A stretch of DNA of 64,000 nt from Alcanivorax sp. (GCF_017794965.1 NZ_CP051240.1:3224001-3288000), one strand, 5' to 3'; shown: positions 52,401 through 61,439, counted from the stretch's first letter. Notes: generated by a model from the sequence alone, not told the origin. Made by a program: numbers and translations.

Positions 52401-52702
52401 ACCGGGGTCAGCACCACGCCTTTGCCATCGGCCACGGACGCCAGGGTAAAGGGAACATCCTCACCCTCCGGCCCGGTAAAGCTGAAGTTGCTGTCGCTGG
52501 CAGTGACCTCGTGGCTGAACTGCAGGGCAACAATGGCCCGCGGCGCCACCTGCTCCTGATTATCCAGGGGGTAGGTGTAGTGCAGATTACGGGCATTGAA
52601 CGTGGGCGTATCGAAACTCACATCGGCACTGTCACCCCCGCAACCGGCCAATGCGGCCGCCGCGAGTGCGGTAACGATGAGGCCTGTGTTGTTCTTTTTC
52701 AT
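49442..52702 (-). CDS. Large Ig-like outer-membrane lipoprotein, copy 1
   Basis: A 1086-residue lipoprotein: signal sequence with lipobox LAGC (C21). At least three SbsA-type bacterial Ig-like (Big_5) domains are visible: about 40-135 (VALQFSHEVTASDSNFSF ... GVVLTPVDALKPASEYRVVM), about 490-600 (GEPIVIHFNEALEPDSI ... PEYGVEYVVTT-like, ITDLAGNPL) and about 680-770 (RPIKVRFSQNMDPATI ... FTPEQPWEEGALYRYVM). A Gly-rich segment GNGGGTGCAGIC and an Asn/Asp-rich linker DVNNNFQIDNGEP (possible Ca2+ loop) follow. It directly follows a FadL-like outer-membrane gene and is paralogous to the gene at 54594-57785. Function unknown; probably surface-exposed or periplasmic partner of the OMP. Confidence 0.85.
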   Translation of the reverse strand: MKKNNTGLIVTALAAAALAGCGGDSADVSFDTPTFNARNLHYTYPLDNQEQVAPRAIVALQFSHEVTASDSNFSFTGPEGEDVPFTLASVADGKGVVLTPVDALKPASEYRVVMNGVTVLGETTTFKDGTLNFTTRAALEGPLASQRTSDTFEVASLFPDDGQFKSMDFSSFRVRTTQPIDASSAIYGDTVSLMSNGEVVPALMLVGRTAITVDPKEDMVPGQTYELVIDGVQNEAGDTIAAFTHSTVPKDTTSPTTGERAVLVTNAPPADEDLGCLDDGVRLSELTGQPINCVPVIGTLLQDKTVSKQSGDVYAELAFTPNFPEVTPLRVKKGGILKGDALEVFIGGEVPVGFDSGEVTVQIISDATGYLFPNPNAESDDAPKQLRLFMDIATSTADARANGAFTQNIMHLELVGTGLIEDGQLNTDAITVVEPRVLGVENSYGVLSFRMESYRDQENAPLPPVDAVNPFIPVLNGDNGAELSWQPGNVADRMEPGEPIVIHFNEALEPDSIIAGDSLQLTKGGLAESFSWVLNGNALVITPETPVEYGVEYVVTTTPDITDLAGNPLQMLDSLEGDNSLDFTLPEYVVNDSDDVRRGPFASTVYPGFPCATETVSQATIDSGFQGACVSSSSTAEQVAVDSLPIVDLPANRPIKVRFSQNMDPATITLGGTFLVEKDNGGSWEPVDGELTTQTRAVMFTPEQPWEEGALYRYVMMGNGGGTGCAGICSADGLPFQSAPLLGGGLKEGGPDMEILFKGGPAANTIFQELGNLPSADVNNNFQIDNGEPVATANVIDPADTPANATLILPRDGGGSGLVTAANTGCGFEGVPPYSSEDQSQCDSDRIMYVTGLLNTEILDFDEEEQGVPVVIYPTTLALTNLDATAVVGLDLNVLDSQSTLDVIPVLGPILTDLLEMTLGAVDDLVNALAGQFGGEGVLSDLLAVVGDVGLVPIETSTGPNIMRVRYEPEDPSDPNSPRTVPPVGYIVDTPDGPVFRLQFDLLFDAPALSLPLGLEHNVKGLPIDDVILEGPLDFLPDGRLFIGLQNLEAKNVDLEISLAGLEGGQVNLIIPPGGINLSYQSASIQ

Positions 52703-52714
52703 GTCGCGCCTCCG

Positions 52715-54070
52715 TTAGAACTTCAAGGTCAGTGAACCTGAGAAGACATGCACGTCGCCTTCTGTGCTCACGGATTCATAGGGATTGGCCACGCCGGGAC
52801 GGGTGGTCGTCAGCTCGAAATCACGCTGCTCCAGCTGCTGGAACTGGTAACCGAAATCGAGACGCATGGGGTAGGCCAGGATCGGCGGGTTCTTGATGAT
52901 CAGGGCACTGCCCACACCAAAGATCATGCGATCATTGTCGAAGTAGTTCACGTCCGGGGTCTGGATGCTTTCCAGCGGGCTTTCCTGGTAGGCCACACCA
53001 CCGAACAGCTTGATATGGTCATTCACGCTCCACTCGGCCCCCACCCGTGGCACCATCACATCCTTGAATTGGGCGAACGCCTGATCCTTCACGGTATCCC
53101 GCGCCAGCTGGTCTTCCAGATCACTCCAGTTCTGCTGCTCCACACTGGCCGCCACGCGGAAGTTATCGAACAACTGGTACTGGATACCGGCGCTGAGAAT
53201 GTCCGGCTGGTAGGAGTCGATGGTATCGATGAGTACGGTAATACCCGGGTCCAGCACCGTGCCCGGGATGGTCAGGTTGGATTCCACAGCGGTCCGGGCT
53301 TCGGTGTGACCGCGGAAGGCAACGGCGGTTTCCAGACCGGAGAAAACCCCACAATCCTCGTTACCACAGAAGATCTTGTCCCACTCCAGGTTCATGGACA
53401 GTACCGGCCGGATGATTGGTTTGGCCGACACGGTCAATTCTTCATATTGGGTAACACCGGCCAGGTCAGCACTGGCAATCAGGGTGGCTTCACTGCGCAG
53501 GGAAATATGGGCCGATGCCCCGGTGCTGATCCCGTTGGCAATTTCCAGACCGCCCCCTAGATTCAGGAACAGGGGCTGACGGCCGTACTGCATGAACTGC
53601 CCTTCGCGGGAGTTCTTGGATTCAAAGGCCAGCATTTCCTCACCGTACTTTTCCACCCCGGCGATGATGGCGAAATACAGCGGGTGATCGCCTTTCAACA
53701 TGTCGGTCAGATCGGTCTTCAGGGCAATGATCTGTTGCTGGGTATCCGCCACATTGGCCTTGTCACCGTCACGGATTACGGCTGCGCCACCCCCACTGGG
53801 GTTGCCATTACTGGTTACCATCAAGTCGTGCTCACCGTGTAGCAGGCCCACGGTCAATTCACCACGCGGATCCTGGGTCAGGTAAGCCGGATTGTAGTAG
53901 AGAGCAGAAGCCTGGGTATTGAACAGCGACAGTGCCTGCGCCGAGCCCACATCCACAGGCAGCAGGCCATAGGTGCTGGCAGTGTTGCCCATGGCGGCAA
54001 ACGCCGGGGCGGTCAGCAGGGTCGAGAAAAGGGCTGCAGCCCCCAGGCGGCGTAAGGGTTTGACGGACAT
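52715..54070 (-). CDS. FadL-like outer-membrane protein, copy 1
   Basis: A 451-residue protein with a signal peptide (RRLGAAALFSTLLTAPAFAA) and a beta-barrel pattern ending in a terminal Phe (VFSGSLTLKF), as required for BAM insertion. The start GNTASTYGLLPVDVGSAQALSLFNTQASALYYNPAYL is close to the OMPP1/FadL/TodX hatch region. FadL proteins take up hydrophobic compounds. The ATG at 54070 is preceded by GGAG. The stop is 12 bp before the large lipoprotein gene, so they form one operon. Paralogous to 57797-59146. Confidence 0.82.
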   Translation of the reverse strand: MSVKPLRRLGAAALFSTLLTAPAFAAMGNTASTYGLLPVDVGSAQALSLFNTQASALYYNPAYLTQDPRGELTVGLLHGEHDLMVTSNGNPSGGGAAVIRDGDKANVADTQQQIIALKTDLTDMLKGDHPLYFAIIAGVEKYGEEMLAFESKNSREGQFMQYGRQPLFLNLGGGLEIANGISTGASAHISLRSEATLIASADLAGVTQYEELTVSAKPIIRPVLSMNLEWDKIFCGNEDCGVFSGLETAVAFRGHTEARTAVESNLTIPGTVLDPGITVLIDTIDSYQPDILSAGIQYQLFDNFRVAASVEQQNWSDLEDQLARDTVKDQAFAQFKDVMVPRVGAEWSVNDHIKLFGGVAYQESPLESIQTPDVNYFDNDRMIFGVGSALIIKNPPILAYPMRLDFGYQFQQLEQRDFELTTTRPGVANPYESVSTEGDVHVFSGSLTLKF

Positions 54071-54551
54071 ATTGGGTCTCCGGCGTTTGTTATTCGGCTT
54101 ATTGCCACTCTTTGAGCGTGGCTTTGTTGCAGCGAAGATCAGGTGAACGGTATGCACCGGCTGACCTGTTCTTGCCTGTGTATATGCAATAAGTAAAACA
54201 AAACGCCAGTGCCACAGCCGTTGCGAAAAGGTTGGGAATGGTTGAGAAAAGTGTTTGATTTGGCGGGCTTGTTAAGGTGTGTAATCAGAGTGTTGCAGGG
54301 AAGCGGGAGGGCAGCAGTTGATAAGACCGAACCCCCGGACGTTGCCGTGGTCAAGCGGGTTGTCGTTTGATTTTCGCTCCTGCTGACAGGCTGGCGCCCT
54401 GTTCGTTCAGCAAGCTGAATCTCCCACAGCAGCTGTGCCCTTCCGTGGAAGGGGGGTTGGCGTGCGGCATGAAGCGTGGTGCGTGCATGCGTTATTCCAG
54501 TGGGAGATTCTGCTTGCTGAACGAAGGCCTTGCCGTGTGTGCAGCGGACAC
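54071..54551. other. Promoter region of OMP copy 1 plus repeats
   Basis: 54071-54360 is the probable promoter/leader (AT-rich TATATGCAATAAGTAAAACA near 54181). 54400-54550 holds TTCAGCAAGCTGAATCTCCCAC and TGGGAGATTCTGCTTGCTGA (an inverted pair) and GCGGCAT/GAAGCGT heptamers (54464-54492). No gene. Confidence 0.6.
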
Positions 54552-54580
54552 AAAAAAGCCGGCCCGAAGGCCGGCTTGAT
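54552..54580 (-). terminator. Terminator after lipoprotein gene 2
   Basis: Minus strand AAGCCGGCC-TTCG-GGCCGGCTT followed by T-rich TTTTGTG, 14 bp past the stop codon of copy 2. Confidence 0.92.
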
Positions 54581-54593
54581 GCAGGATCGCCCG

Positions 54594-57500
54594 TTACTGC
54601 TTGATGGGCTCCCCCAGGTACTGCAGATGCAGACCATTTTGCGGAATCTGCAGATAAATCTCCGGGTTAGACAATGGAATGAAACCCAACGAGATCCCCA
54701 GTTTCACATCAATGGGCACCGTATTGCTGTTGAGCTGATCAATCACCATGCGACCATCCGGCAGGAAGGTCACCGGCCCGCTCAGGTTTAGCGTCAGCGG
54801 AGCGCTGTGCAGGCTGTGGGTACCGTCCAGCACGATATGCATGTCGGGCGCATCCAGATACACCTCCACATCGGTGCGGAACTCCGGACCGTTCTCCGTC
54901 TCCACAATCCAGCTCGGAATCAGACCCTGACGTTCGATCTCATCATACACATAGCTGCCATCCGGGTTGGTCTTGCCGCAGTAGTTCTCCGCATCCTCCG
55001 GCCAGGCCACACAGGTGTAGCGCATGCGCATGTACTGGGTTTCAGTGGGGGTTTCACTGGGAATCAAACTGATGATTTTCACCAGCAGCGTCACTGACGA
55101 GGCCTGGATCATGGTCGGGTAGAGCCCCACCCTTACGGCGCGCAGGGGCTCACCGGTTTCCGGGTCCATCACTGTTTCACCAGTCTGCAAGTCCCGATAG
55201 ACCTCGGAACCAAACACTTCCGTGTCCAGTGCACCCACCACATGGATGTCACACTGTTCCGGCACGTCACAGACCAATTCCGGGTCGGTGAGAATACCGT
55301 CACCATCATAGTCATCCACCACCAATCCCGTGGTGTTCACCCCGGGACCATTGCCACCGTAGCCCGGCTCGCCGGCATCAAAGGTGCCGTTGCCGTTGAG
55401 GTCCGCGGTGGGCAGATTTCGCAGGGGCTGGAACACGGAGTCACGGGCAGGTGCACCAATAAAGTGGAGGTGCAGGTTCGGGCCACCCATATCATCCTCC
55501 GGGGCCCGCAGTAATGCGGTCTGCAGACGCTTGCCGGTTACCGAGCAGATCGCCTCGCCACTGCTGCAGTCATTCGCTTGCTGGGCGCTGGTGCCGTTCA
55601 CACTCATCAGAATGTAGCGGTAATAGACACCCTCTTCCCAGGGTTCATCAGGGGTGAACCTGACGCTGCGTGCACCCACATCCAGACGGCCAGGCACGCC
55701 TTCCGCACACTGGTATTTACGGGTACTGCCGTCGTCAAAGCGCTGGGGTTTGCCGGTGGCCGGATCCAGCACCACCTTTTCTACCCGGAAGCTGCCCACA
55801 TCACAGGCGGTACTGCTCTCGAAGATTACTGACGCGGGGTCAATGTCCTGGGAGAAGTTCACCCGGATGGCCCGGTCTGCCGGCAGGTAGGGCACCGGAT
55901 TACGATCATCCGCCGTGTCCCCGCCCTGACAGAAGCCATGGTTGCCCGCTTCGATCTCCCAATGCTCCTTGTCGCTGGCACAGGGGAAGCCCGGATAGCT
56001 GGTCAAGACCGTGGGCGGTGCGGTGTCGCCAGGCACCGTCGGCAACTGAAAGTTTTCGTTAACGGCCACCAGCGGATTGCCCGCCAGATCCGTCACCCCA
56101 CTGCCCACTGTCACCTGGTAGTTGGCACCCATGGCCAGCGGCTGTTCCGGGCGCACAATCAGGGTGGCGCCATCCAGTTCCCAGCTGAACGCTTGCTGGG
56201 CCCCGTCACGGCTGAAGCCAATAGCACCCTCCTGGCTGAGACCGTCCAGATCCAGCGGCTCGCTGAAGTTCAGGACAACCGGATCGCCGGGACGCGCCCG
56301 ATCCGCCACCCCATTGGCATTGTTGACCGGCACCATGCTCTGCAACTGGGGCGCGGTCATATCCGGGACCGGCTGCGGTGGATTTTCCTGATCCTCGTAG
56401 GATTTCATGTGGAAGCTAAGCAGGCCGAAGGCGGTTTCCTGCCCCAGCAGTGTCGGCTCCACAATCCCCACGGCGTCGATTTCCATACGCCCATTATTCA
56501 CCAGCGCCATGCCGTTCAATTCCACGTGCATCAGGGTCTGGCTCAGCCCGCCGTTGGCCTCCGGGTTCTCGGCGGTCATGGACACATCCATGAACAGCTT
56601 GATCTGCTTGGGCGCCTCATGGGCATCACTGTACGGGTTGGGCAACAGATAACCGGTGGCATCGGAGAGGAAGGTCACCGAGATGTCGCCGGTACTGAAC
56701 CCGGCAGGCACATCGCCACCGACACGGACATCGATGTTGGAGCCTGTCAGCAAACTGCCCCGCGGGATACGCAGGGGCGACACGTCCGGGTAGTTGGGCA
56801 GATATGCCAGCTCCGCGTGCACGTCACCGGACTGCAGCGTGGCATCCTTGTTCCCCAGCAGGGTGGACATCAACGGCACACAGTTCATTACCGCGCCGGT
56901 CAGCTTGGCAGACAGGGCATCATCCTGGTTACAGGGATCCACCGCCGCGTCGCTGGCCTGCACCACTTCCTGCACCAGGGTGGCGCGGGGGCGGGAATTG
57001 CCAGCCACCCAGCTCTGCTCGTAGCCGCCCGTCAGCTGGTCATCCCCTACCCCGCGAATGGAGTCGGTCAGCTTCAGCGTGTATGTGCGGCCGGGCTGCA
57101 GATCCTCATGGGGATCGACAGTGACTGCATCTCCCTTCACCAGCAGAGCGGCAGGAACGGTCTCACCGTCGTTTTCCAGCTCCACGCTGCCTGACAGATC
57201 GGTATCCCCGTACACCACGGTGGAGGTATCGAGCAGCTGGTTGAATTGAACGCGCAGGGTGGTGAAATCCATGAAAGGCAAGGCGTCGCCATCCGGAATC
57301 ACCCGATTGACCGCCAGATCCAGACTCATCATCTGGCTTTCCAGCGGCCCGTCATGACTCAAACGGGTGGTGAAATCCATGCCGTCTTCGAATCTCGCTT
57401 CACCATTGCTGGTCTCAATACCCTCAAGCACCAGACGATAGTGGGTGGCCGTTTTCAGGGGAGCCTGCGGCTGTAGCACCACCCCTTTACCGCCCGCCAC

Positions 57501-57785
57501 CGGTTGCGGTGCCTGCAGTGCCACGTGATTGGTGCCCGTGTCTTCGCAGTCGTCCGACAGGTCAGGGCATTCAAGCAGGGTAAAGTGACTGTCATCCACA
57601 GTCACTGCATGGGAGAACCGCATTACCAGCGGCGTCCGTGGGGACACCCGCTGTTGCCCCTCGTAGGGATAGCTGTAGTAAACCTCACCCACCTGCCAAT
57701 TTACGGTCTGGCTGTTATCCGCCTCCCCACCACAGGCACTGATCAGGGCCGCAGTGGTGGCCAGGCATAGCGCTTTCAGTTTCAT
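54594..57785 (-). CDS. Large Ig-like outer-membrane lipoprotein, copy 2
   Basis: A 1063-residue lipoprotein: lipobox ISAC (C18) after a short signal peptide, then Big_5 Ig-like domains (about 45-135: PLVMRFSHAVTVDDSHFTLL; about 495-600: DPVVLNFSEPLDLDGL ... VTDLAGNPL; about 650-760: RAIRVNFSQDIDPASVIF ... FTPDEPWEEGVYYRYILM). Calcium-loop-like DLNGNGTFDAGEPG and DDYDGDGILTDPE lie near 830-870. Eight or more cysteines suggest disulfides in the envelope. Same order and length as copy 1, so the two arose by duplication of a two-gene unit. No known function. Confidence 0.85.
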   Translation of the reverse strand: MKLKALCLATTAALISACGGEADNSQTVNWQVGEVYYSYPYEGQQRVSPRTPLVMRFSHAVTVDDSHFTLLECPDLSDDCEDTGTNHVALQAPQPVAGGKGVVLQPQAPLKTATHYRLVLEGIETSNGEARFEDGMDFTTRLSHDGPLESQMMSLDLAVNRVIPDGDALPFMDFTTLRVQFNQLLDTSTVVYGDTDLSGSVELENDGETVPAALLVKGDAVTVDPHEDLQPGRTYTLKLTDSIRGVGDDQLTGGYEQSWVAGNSRPRATLVQEVVQASDAAVDPCNQDDALSAKLTGAVMNCVPLMSTLLGNKDATLQSGDVHAELAYLPNYPDVSPLRIPRGSLLTGSNIDVRVGGDVPAGFSTGDISVTFLSDATGYLLPNPYSDAHEAPKQIKLFMDVSMTAENPEANGGLSQTLMHVELNGMALVNNGRMEIDAVGIVEPTLLGQETAFGLLSFHMKSYEDQENPPQPVPDMTAPQLQSMVPVNNANGVADRARPGDPVVLNFSEPLDLDGLSQEGAIGFSRDGAQQAFSWELDGATLIVRPEQPLAMGANYQVTVGSGVTDLAGNPLVAVNENFQLPTVPGDTAPPTVLTSYPGFPCASDKEHWEIEAGNHGFCQGGDTADDRNPVPYLPADRAIRVNFSQDIDPASVIFESSTACDVGSFRVEKVVLDPATGKPQRFDDGSTRKYQCAEGVPGRLDVGARSVRFTPDEPWEEGVYYRYILMSVNGTSAQQANDCSSGEAICSVTGKRLQTALLRAPEDDMGGPNLHLHFIGAPARDSVFQPLRNLPTADLNGNGTFDAGEPGYGGNGPGVNTTGLVVDDYDGDGILTDPELVCDVPEQCDIHVVGALDTEVFGSEVYRDLQTGETVMDPETGEPLRAVRVGLYPTMIQASSVTLLVKIISLIPSETPTETQYMRMRYTCVAWPEDAENYCGKTNPDGSYVYDEIERQGLIPSWIVETENGPEFRTDVEVYLDAPDMHIVLDGTHSLHSAPLTLNLSGPVTFLPDGRMVIDQLNSNTVPIDVKLGISLGFIPLSNPEIYLQIPQNGLHLQYLGEPIKQ

Positions 57786-57796
57786 GCCGAAGCCTC

Positions 57797-59146
57797 CTAG
57801 AATTTGAGCGTGATTGAGCCCGTGAAGACATGAACTTCACCGTCAGCCTCCCCGGCACCGTATGGCTGGGGGTAGGTGGGAGAGCGGCGGTCATAGAGCT
57901 CGATATCCTTGGGATCAAGCTGCTGATACTGGTAAGCCAGATCCAGCCGAACCGGGAATGCCAGCACCGGCACGGAAGCGTAACGAGCCGTCAGCCCCAG
58001 GCCGACAATCATCTTGTCCGCATCCAGATAGTTCACTTCCAGTGAACCCTTGGAATCCATCGGCGATTCGCTGAGTGCCACCCCGGCCGTCACCATGTAG
58101 GTGTCATCGAAGTGAAATTCGCCGCCAATACGGGGCACGATGATGTCCTTGAACGCCAGGCGGGCATCCTTGTTGCCGGTCAGCACCGCCTGGTCCTTGA
58201 TAGTGTCGCCCTCGAGCTCTTCCTCCAGGTCCGACCATTGCTGCTTCTCCAAGGTTACCCCGACACGCCAGCGATCCTGGCTGTATGCCAGACCGGCGGC
58301 ATAGATGTTCGGCTGATAGGAATCGATGGTGGACACCGCCAGAGTGATCCCCGGATCCAGCACCGTACCGGGGATGGTGATATTGGAGTCCACGGTGGTG
58401 TTGGTATTGGAATAGCCACGGAAACTGAAAGCCGCTTCCAGACCATTCATCCAGCAACTGTCGTCATCGCCACAGAAGCTCTCACCAAAATCCATGTTCA
58501 TGCCGAAAATGGGCCGCAGGGAGGGTTTGGCGGACACGTTCAGGGTCTCGTAGCTGGTCTCCCCTGCCAGGGTTGAGGTGGCCACCAGCTCCGCCTCGGA
58601 ATGGAGGGTAATCCGGGCAGACAGCCCCATATCCAGACCGCGCCAGATCTGGGTGCCGCCCCCCAGGTTCAGGAACAGGGGCTGACGGCCGTATTCAAGG
58701 TACTGGCCGTCAATGGCGGTCTGGGAGTTGAACGACAACATCTCGTCGCCGTACTCCTCAACACCCAGCATGAAACCCAGATAAAGGGGATGTTCATACT
58801 GGGTCAGGCCTGTCAGATCGGTCTTCATCCCCAGCAACACCTGCTGGGAAGGGGAATCCTGGAGAACCTGGCTTTTACCGGTGACCGGGCTGGAGGCCCG
58901 CAATTCATGGTCCGCATGCAGCAGCCCGGTGGTCAGTTCACCACGGCTGTCCCTGGCCAGATAGCCCGGGTTGTAATAGGTCGCCGACACCTGGCTGTTG
59001 AACAGGGACAACGCCTGGGCCGAGGCCACGTCTGAGGGGAGCACCCCGTAGGTGGTGCCAATGTTACCCATGCTGGCCATGGCCGGTATGGCAGACACAA
59101 CCCCGAACCCTGCCACCATGGCGGGAAGCACTTTCCTGTATGTCAT
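57797..59146 (-). CDS. FadL-like outer-membrane protein, copy 2
   Basis: A 449-residue barrel protein: signal peptide (PAMVAGFGVVSAIPAMA), hatch-like GNIGTTYGVLPSDVASAQAL then SLFNSQVSATYYNPGYLARD, and the C-terminal TGSITLKF. Paralogue of 52715-54070; shared blocks include RQPLFLNLGGG, SYQPNIYAAG/SYQPDILSAG and WSDLE. It precedes its lipoprotein partner by 11 bp. GGAG lies 6 bp before the ATG. Role likely in uptake or export of hydrophobic compounds, by family analogy only. Confidence 0.82.
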   Translation of the reverse strand: MTYRKVLPAMVAGFGVVSAIPAMASMGNIGTTYGVLPSDVASAQALSLFNSQVSATYYNPGYLARDSRGELTTGLLHADHELRASSPVTGKSQVLQDSPSQQVLLGMKTDLTGLTQYEHPLYLGFMLGVEEYGDEMLSFNSQTAIDGQYLEYGRQPLFLNLGGGTQIWRGLDMGLSARITLHSEAELVATSTLAGETSYETLNVSAKPSLRPIFGMNMDFGESFCGDDDSCWMNGLEAAFSFRGYSNTNTTVDSNITIPGTVLDPGITLAVSTIDSYQPNIYAAGLAYSQDRWRVGVTLEKQQWSDLEEELEGDTIKDQAVLTGNKDARLAFKDIIVPRIGGEFHFDDTYMVTAGVALSESPMDSKGSLEVNYLDADKMIVGLGLTARYASVPVLAFPVRLDLAYQYQQLDPKDIELYDRRSPTYPQPYGAGEADGEVHVFTGSITLKF

Positions 59147-59301
59147 GAACGTCTCCAGAGACTTGCCCGAACGGGCTTATTGTTGTTAACCCAAAAGCGA
59201 AGCAATAACTTGCCTAAAAATAAGTGGCATAAGCGTACCAGCAAGACAGAAACATTACCTTACAACCAAGTCTCAATTTGCCATCTTATTTACATATATA
59301 C

Positions 59302-59332
59302 ACATAAATAAACCCTACAGCATTATTTATGT
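59302..59332. promoter_or_regulatory. Inverted repeat upstream of OMP copy 2
   Basis: ACATAAATAA (59302-59311) and TTATTTATGT (59323-59332), perfect 10-bp arms with an 11-bp spacer in an AT-rich promoter 156-186 bp before the start. Not seen before copy 1, so the two modules are probably regulated differently. Confidence 0.5.
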
Positions 59333-59831
59333 AAGGCATTGTTATTAGAGGGCAAATAGCTAGGCATCTGAAAGCATCAGGCCGAATATCAAGGCAAAGA
59401 TGTACAGCCATGCACAAATCAAGCAAGAGATCAGGTCAAATGCAGTCTCACCACAGAGATCGCGGAGGGCACAGAGAGACCCAGTGTTTTGTCTCCGTGA
59501 ATGCGGTGATCTCTGTGGTAAAAACCGTCTTTGGGGGCCGGGCTTATTGTGGGAGTCTGCTTGCAGACGAAGGGTTGGGGCATTCGCTTGCAGGCAAGCT
59601 CCCACAGTGGGGCCGGGGTTTGCTGGAATTTCCTCAGTGTACTCAGTGGCCTCTGTGGTAAACCCGTCTTTTGGTTTGCGGGGTTTGATGTGGGAGTCTG
59701 CCTGCAGACGAAGGGTTGGGGCATTCGCTTGCAAGCAAGCTCCCACAGTGGGGCTGGGGCTTGCTGGAATTTCCTCCGTGAACTCGGTGACCTCTGTGGT
59801 AAAAACCGTCTTTGGGGGAGGGAAGTTGGGC
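59333..59831. repeat. REP-like and CTCTGTGG-type repeats
   Basis: A 100-bp-scale direct duplication: GGAATTTCCTC...GTGA(C)CTCTGTGGTAAA...CCGTCTT is present at about 59627-59673 and 59765-59815, each preceded by GGGAGTCTGC(T/C)TGCAGACGA and GCATTCGCTTGCA(G/A)GCAAG hairpins. A related CTCTGTGGTAAAAACCGTCT copy lies at 59512. No gene. Confidence 0.85.
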
Positions 59832-61436
59832 TTAATGCCTGCGGGTGAGCAGGATCACCGGCAGCAGGCCCAGCAGCACCAGGGTCAGGGACGGCGCCGC
59901 CGCCCGCTGCCACTCACCCTCGGCGGTGAGTTCGTAAATACGCACCGCCAGGGTGTCCCAGCCGAAGGGGCGCAACAGCAACGTGGCGGGCATTTCCTTC
60001 ATCACATCGATCCCCACCATGAGCAGGGCCGTGAACAGCCCCGGCAACATCATGGGCAGATACACCCGGCGGCTCACCTCGGCGGAAGTAGCCCCCAGGG
60101 TGCGGGCCGCTTCCACCACTCCCGGCTTGACCTGCTGCAAGGCGTTTTCCACCGGTCCGAAAGCCACCGCAAGGAAACGCACCACATAGGCCAGCACCAA
60201 CGCCAGCAGCCCGCCCACCAGCGGCACCGACAGCCCCAGATCATGCAGCCAGCCCTGCACCGCGCTGAAGCTGACCATGATGCCCACCGCCAACACCGAG
60301 CCCGGCAGCGCATAGCCCAGCGTCGCCAGCTGCACCGACGCAGACACCGTGCGCGACGGCTGGTGTCGCTTCACCCAGGCCAGCCAACTGGCCAGCATCA
60401 GCACCAGGCTGGCGGCCATGGCGCCAAGCAGGAAGGTACGCCACACCAGGTTGGCGAAGCGCCAGTCCACGCCCTGCAGACCGGTGCCGATCACCCAATA
60501 CAGCAGGCGGGATACCGGCAGCAGAAACGCCAGGAACAGCACCCCGAAGGCAAACAAAGAGATCAGCCAGGCCTGGCGGGGGCGGGCCCGCATTACCTGC
60601 CGTCCCCCCAGCTCACTGTAGCGAGCACGGCGCCGGCCACGGCGCTCCAGGGTGAGCGCGACCAGCACGAACAGCAATAGCAGGGAGGCCAGCTGGGCGG
60701 CGGCCTGCAGGTTGAACAGGCCGTACCAGCTCTTGTAGATGGCGGTGGTGAAGGTATCAAAATTGAACACCGATACCGCGCCAAAATCCGCCAGGGTTTC
60801 CATCAAGGCCAGCGCCAGGCCGGCTGCAATACCTGGCCTCGCCATGGGCAAGGCCACTTTGAAAAAAGCCCGCAGTGAACTGTCGCCCAGGATACGGGCC
60901 TGCTCCAGCACCGCCCGCCCCTGGGCCAGGAACGCCAACCGCGCCAGCATGTAGACATAGGGATAGAGCACCAGGGTCAGCGTCACGATCACCCATGCCG
61001 GATGGCGGGCACTGAAGCCAGACAGGGCCGGCAACCAGCTACGCAGCTGGGTCTGGATCGGGCCCGCATAGTCGAGCAGGTCCACCATGACAAACGCCAG
61101 CACATAGGCGGGCATGGCCATGGGCAGAAACAGGGCCCACTCCAGCCAGCGGCGCCCAGGGAACTCCAGGGTGGCCACGCACCAGGCCAGCGACACCCCG
61201 AGAGTCAGCACCCCGATGGTGACGCCCACCATCAGCAGCAGGGTATTACCCACCAGCCGCCACAGCACCGTGTCGAGCAGGTGCTGCCAGGTTTCCCACT
61301 GTTGCTGGTGCCAGGCACTCAGCAATACCAGAATGGGCACCAGAACCAGCAACGCCAGTGCAACCGCACTGGCGCCACTGAGACCGGGCAACCTGATGGC
61401 GGGCAGCCGCGGAAGGGGCACTGTTGCTCGGCTCAC
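59832..61436 (-). CDS. fbpB: Iron(III) ABC transporter permease, FbpB-type
   Basis: A 534-residue inner-membrane permease made of two fused BPD_transp_1 modules (about 60-260 and 320-520), with about 12 helices; EAA-like loops AGIAAGLALALMETLADFGA (module 1) and AARTLGATSAEVSRRVYLPMM (module 2). This is the FbpB/SfuB arrangement. It starts 3 bp after the FbpA-type gene. No ATPase (fbpC) gene follows within this window, so that component must be encoded elsewhere. Confidence 0.9.
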   Translation of the reverse strand: MSRATVPLPRLPAIRLPGLSGASAVALALLVLVPILVLLSAWHQQQWETWQHLLDTVLWRLVGNTLLLMVGVTIGVLTLGVSLAWCVATLEFPGRRWLEWALFLPMAMPAYVLAFVMVDLLDYAGPIQTQLRSWLPALSGFSARHPAWVIVTLTLVLYPYVYMLARLAFLAQGRAVLEQARILGDSSLRAFFKVALPMARPGIAAGLALALMETLADFGAVSVFNFDTFTTAIYKSWYGLFNLQAAAQLASLLLLFVLVALTLERRGRRRARYSELGGRQVMRARPRQAWLISLFAFGVLFLAFLLPVSRLLYWVIGTGLQGVDWRFANLVWRTFLLGAMAASLVLMLASWLAWVKRHQPSRTVSASVQLATLGYALPGSVLAVGIMVSFSAVQGWLHDLGLSVPLVGGLLALVLAYVVRFLAVAFGPVENALQQVKPGVVEAARTLGATSAEVSRRVYLPMMLPGLFTALLMVGIDVMKEMPATLLLRPFGWDTLAVRIYELTAEGEWQRAAAPSLTLVLLGLLPVILLTRRH

Positions 61437-61439
61437 CGC

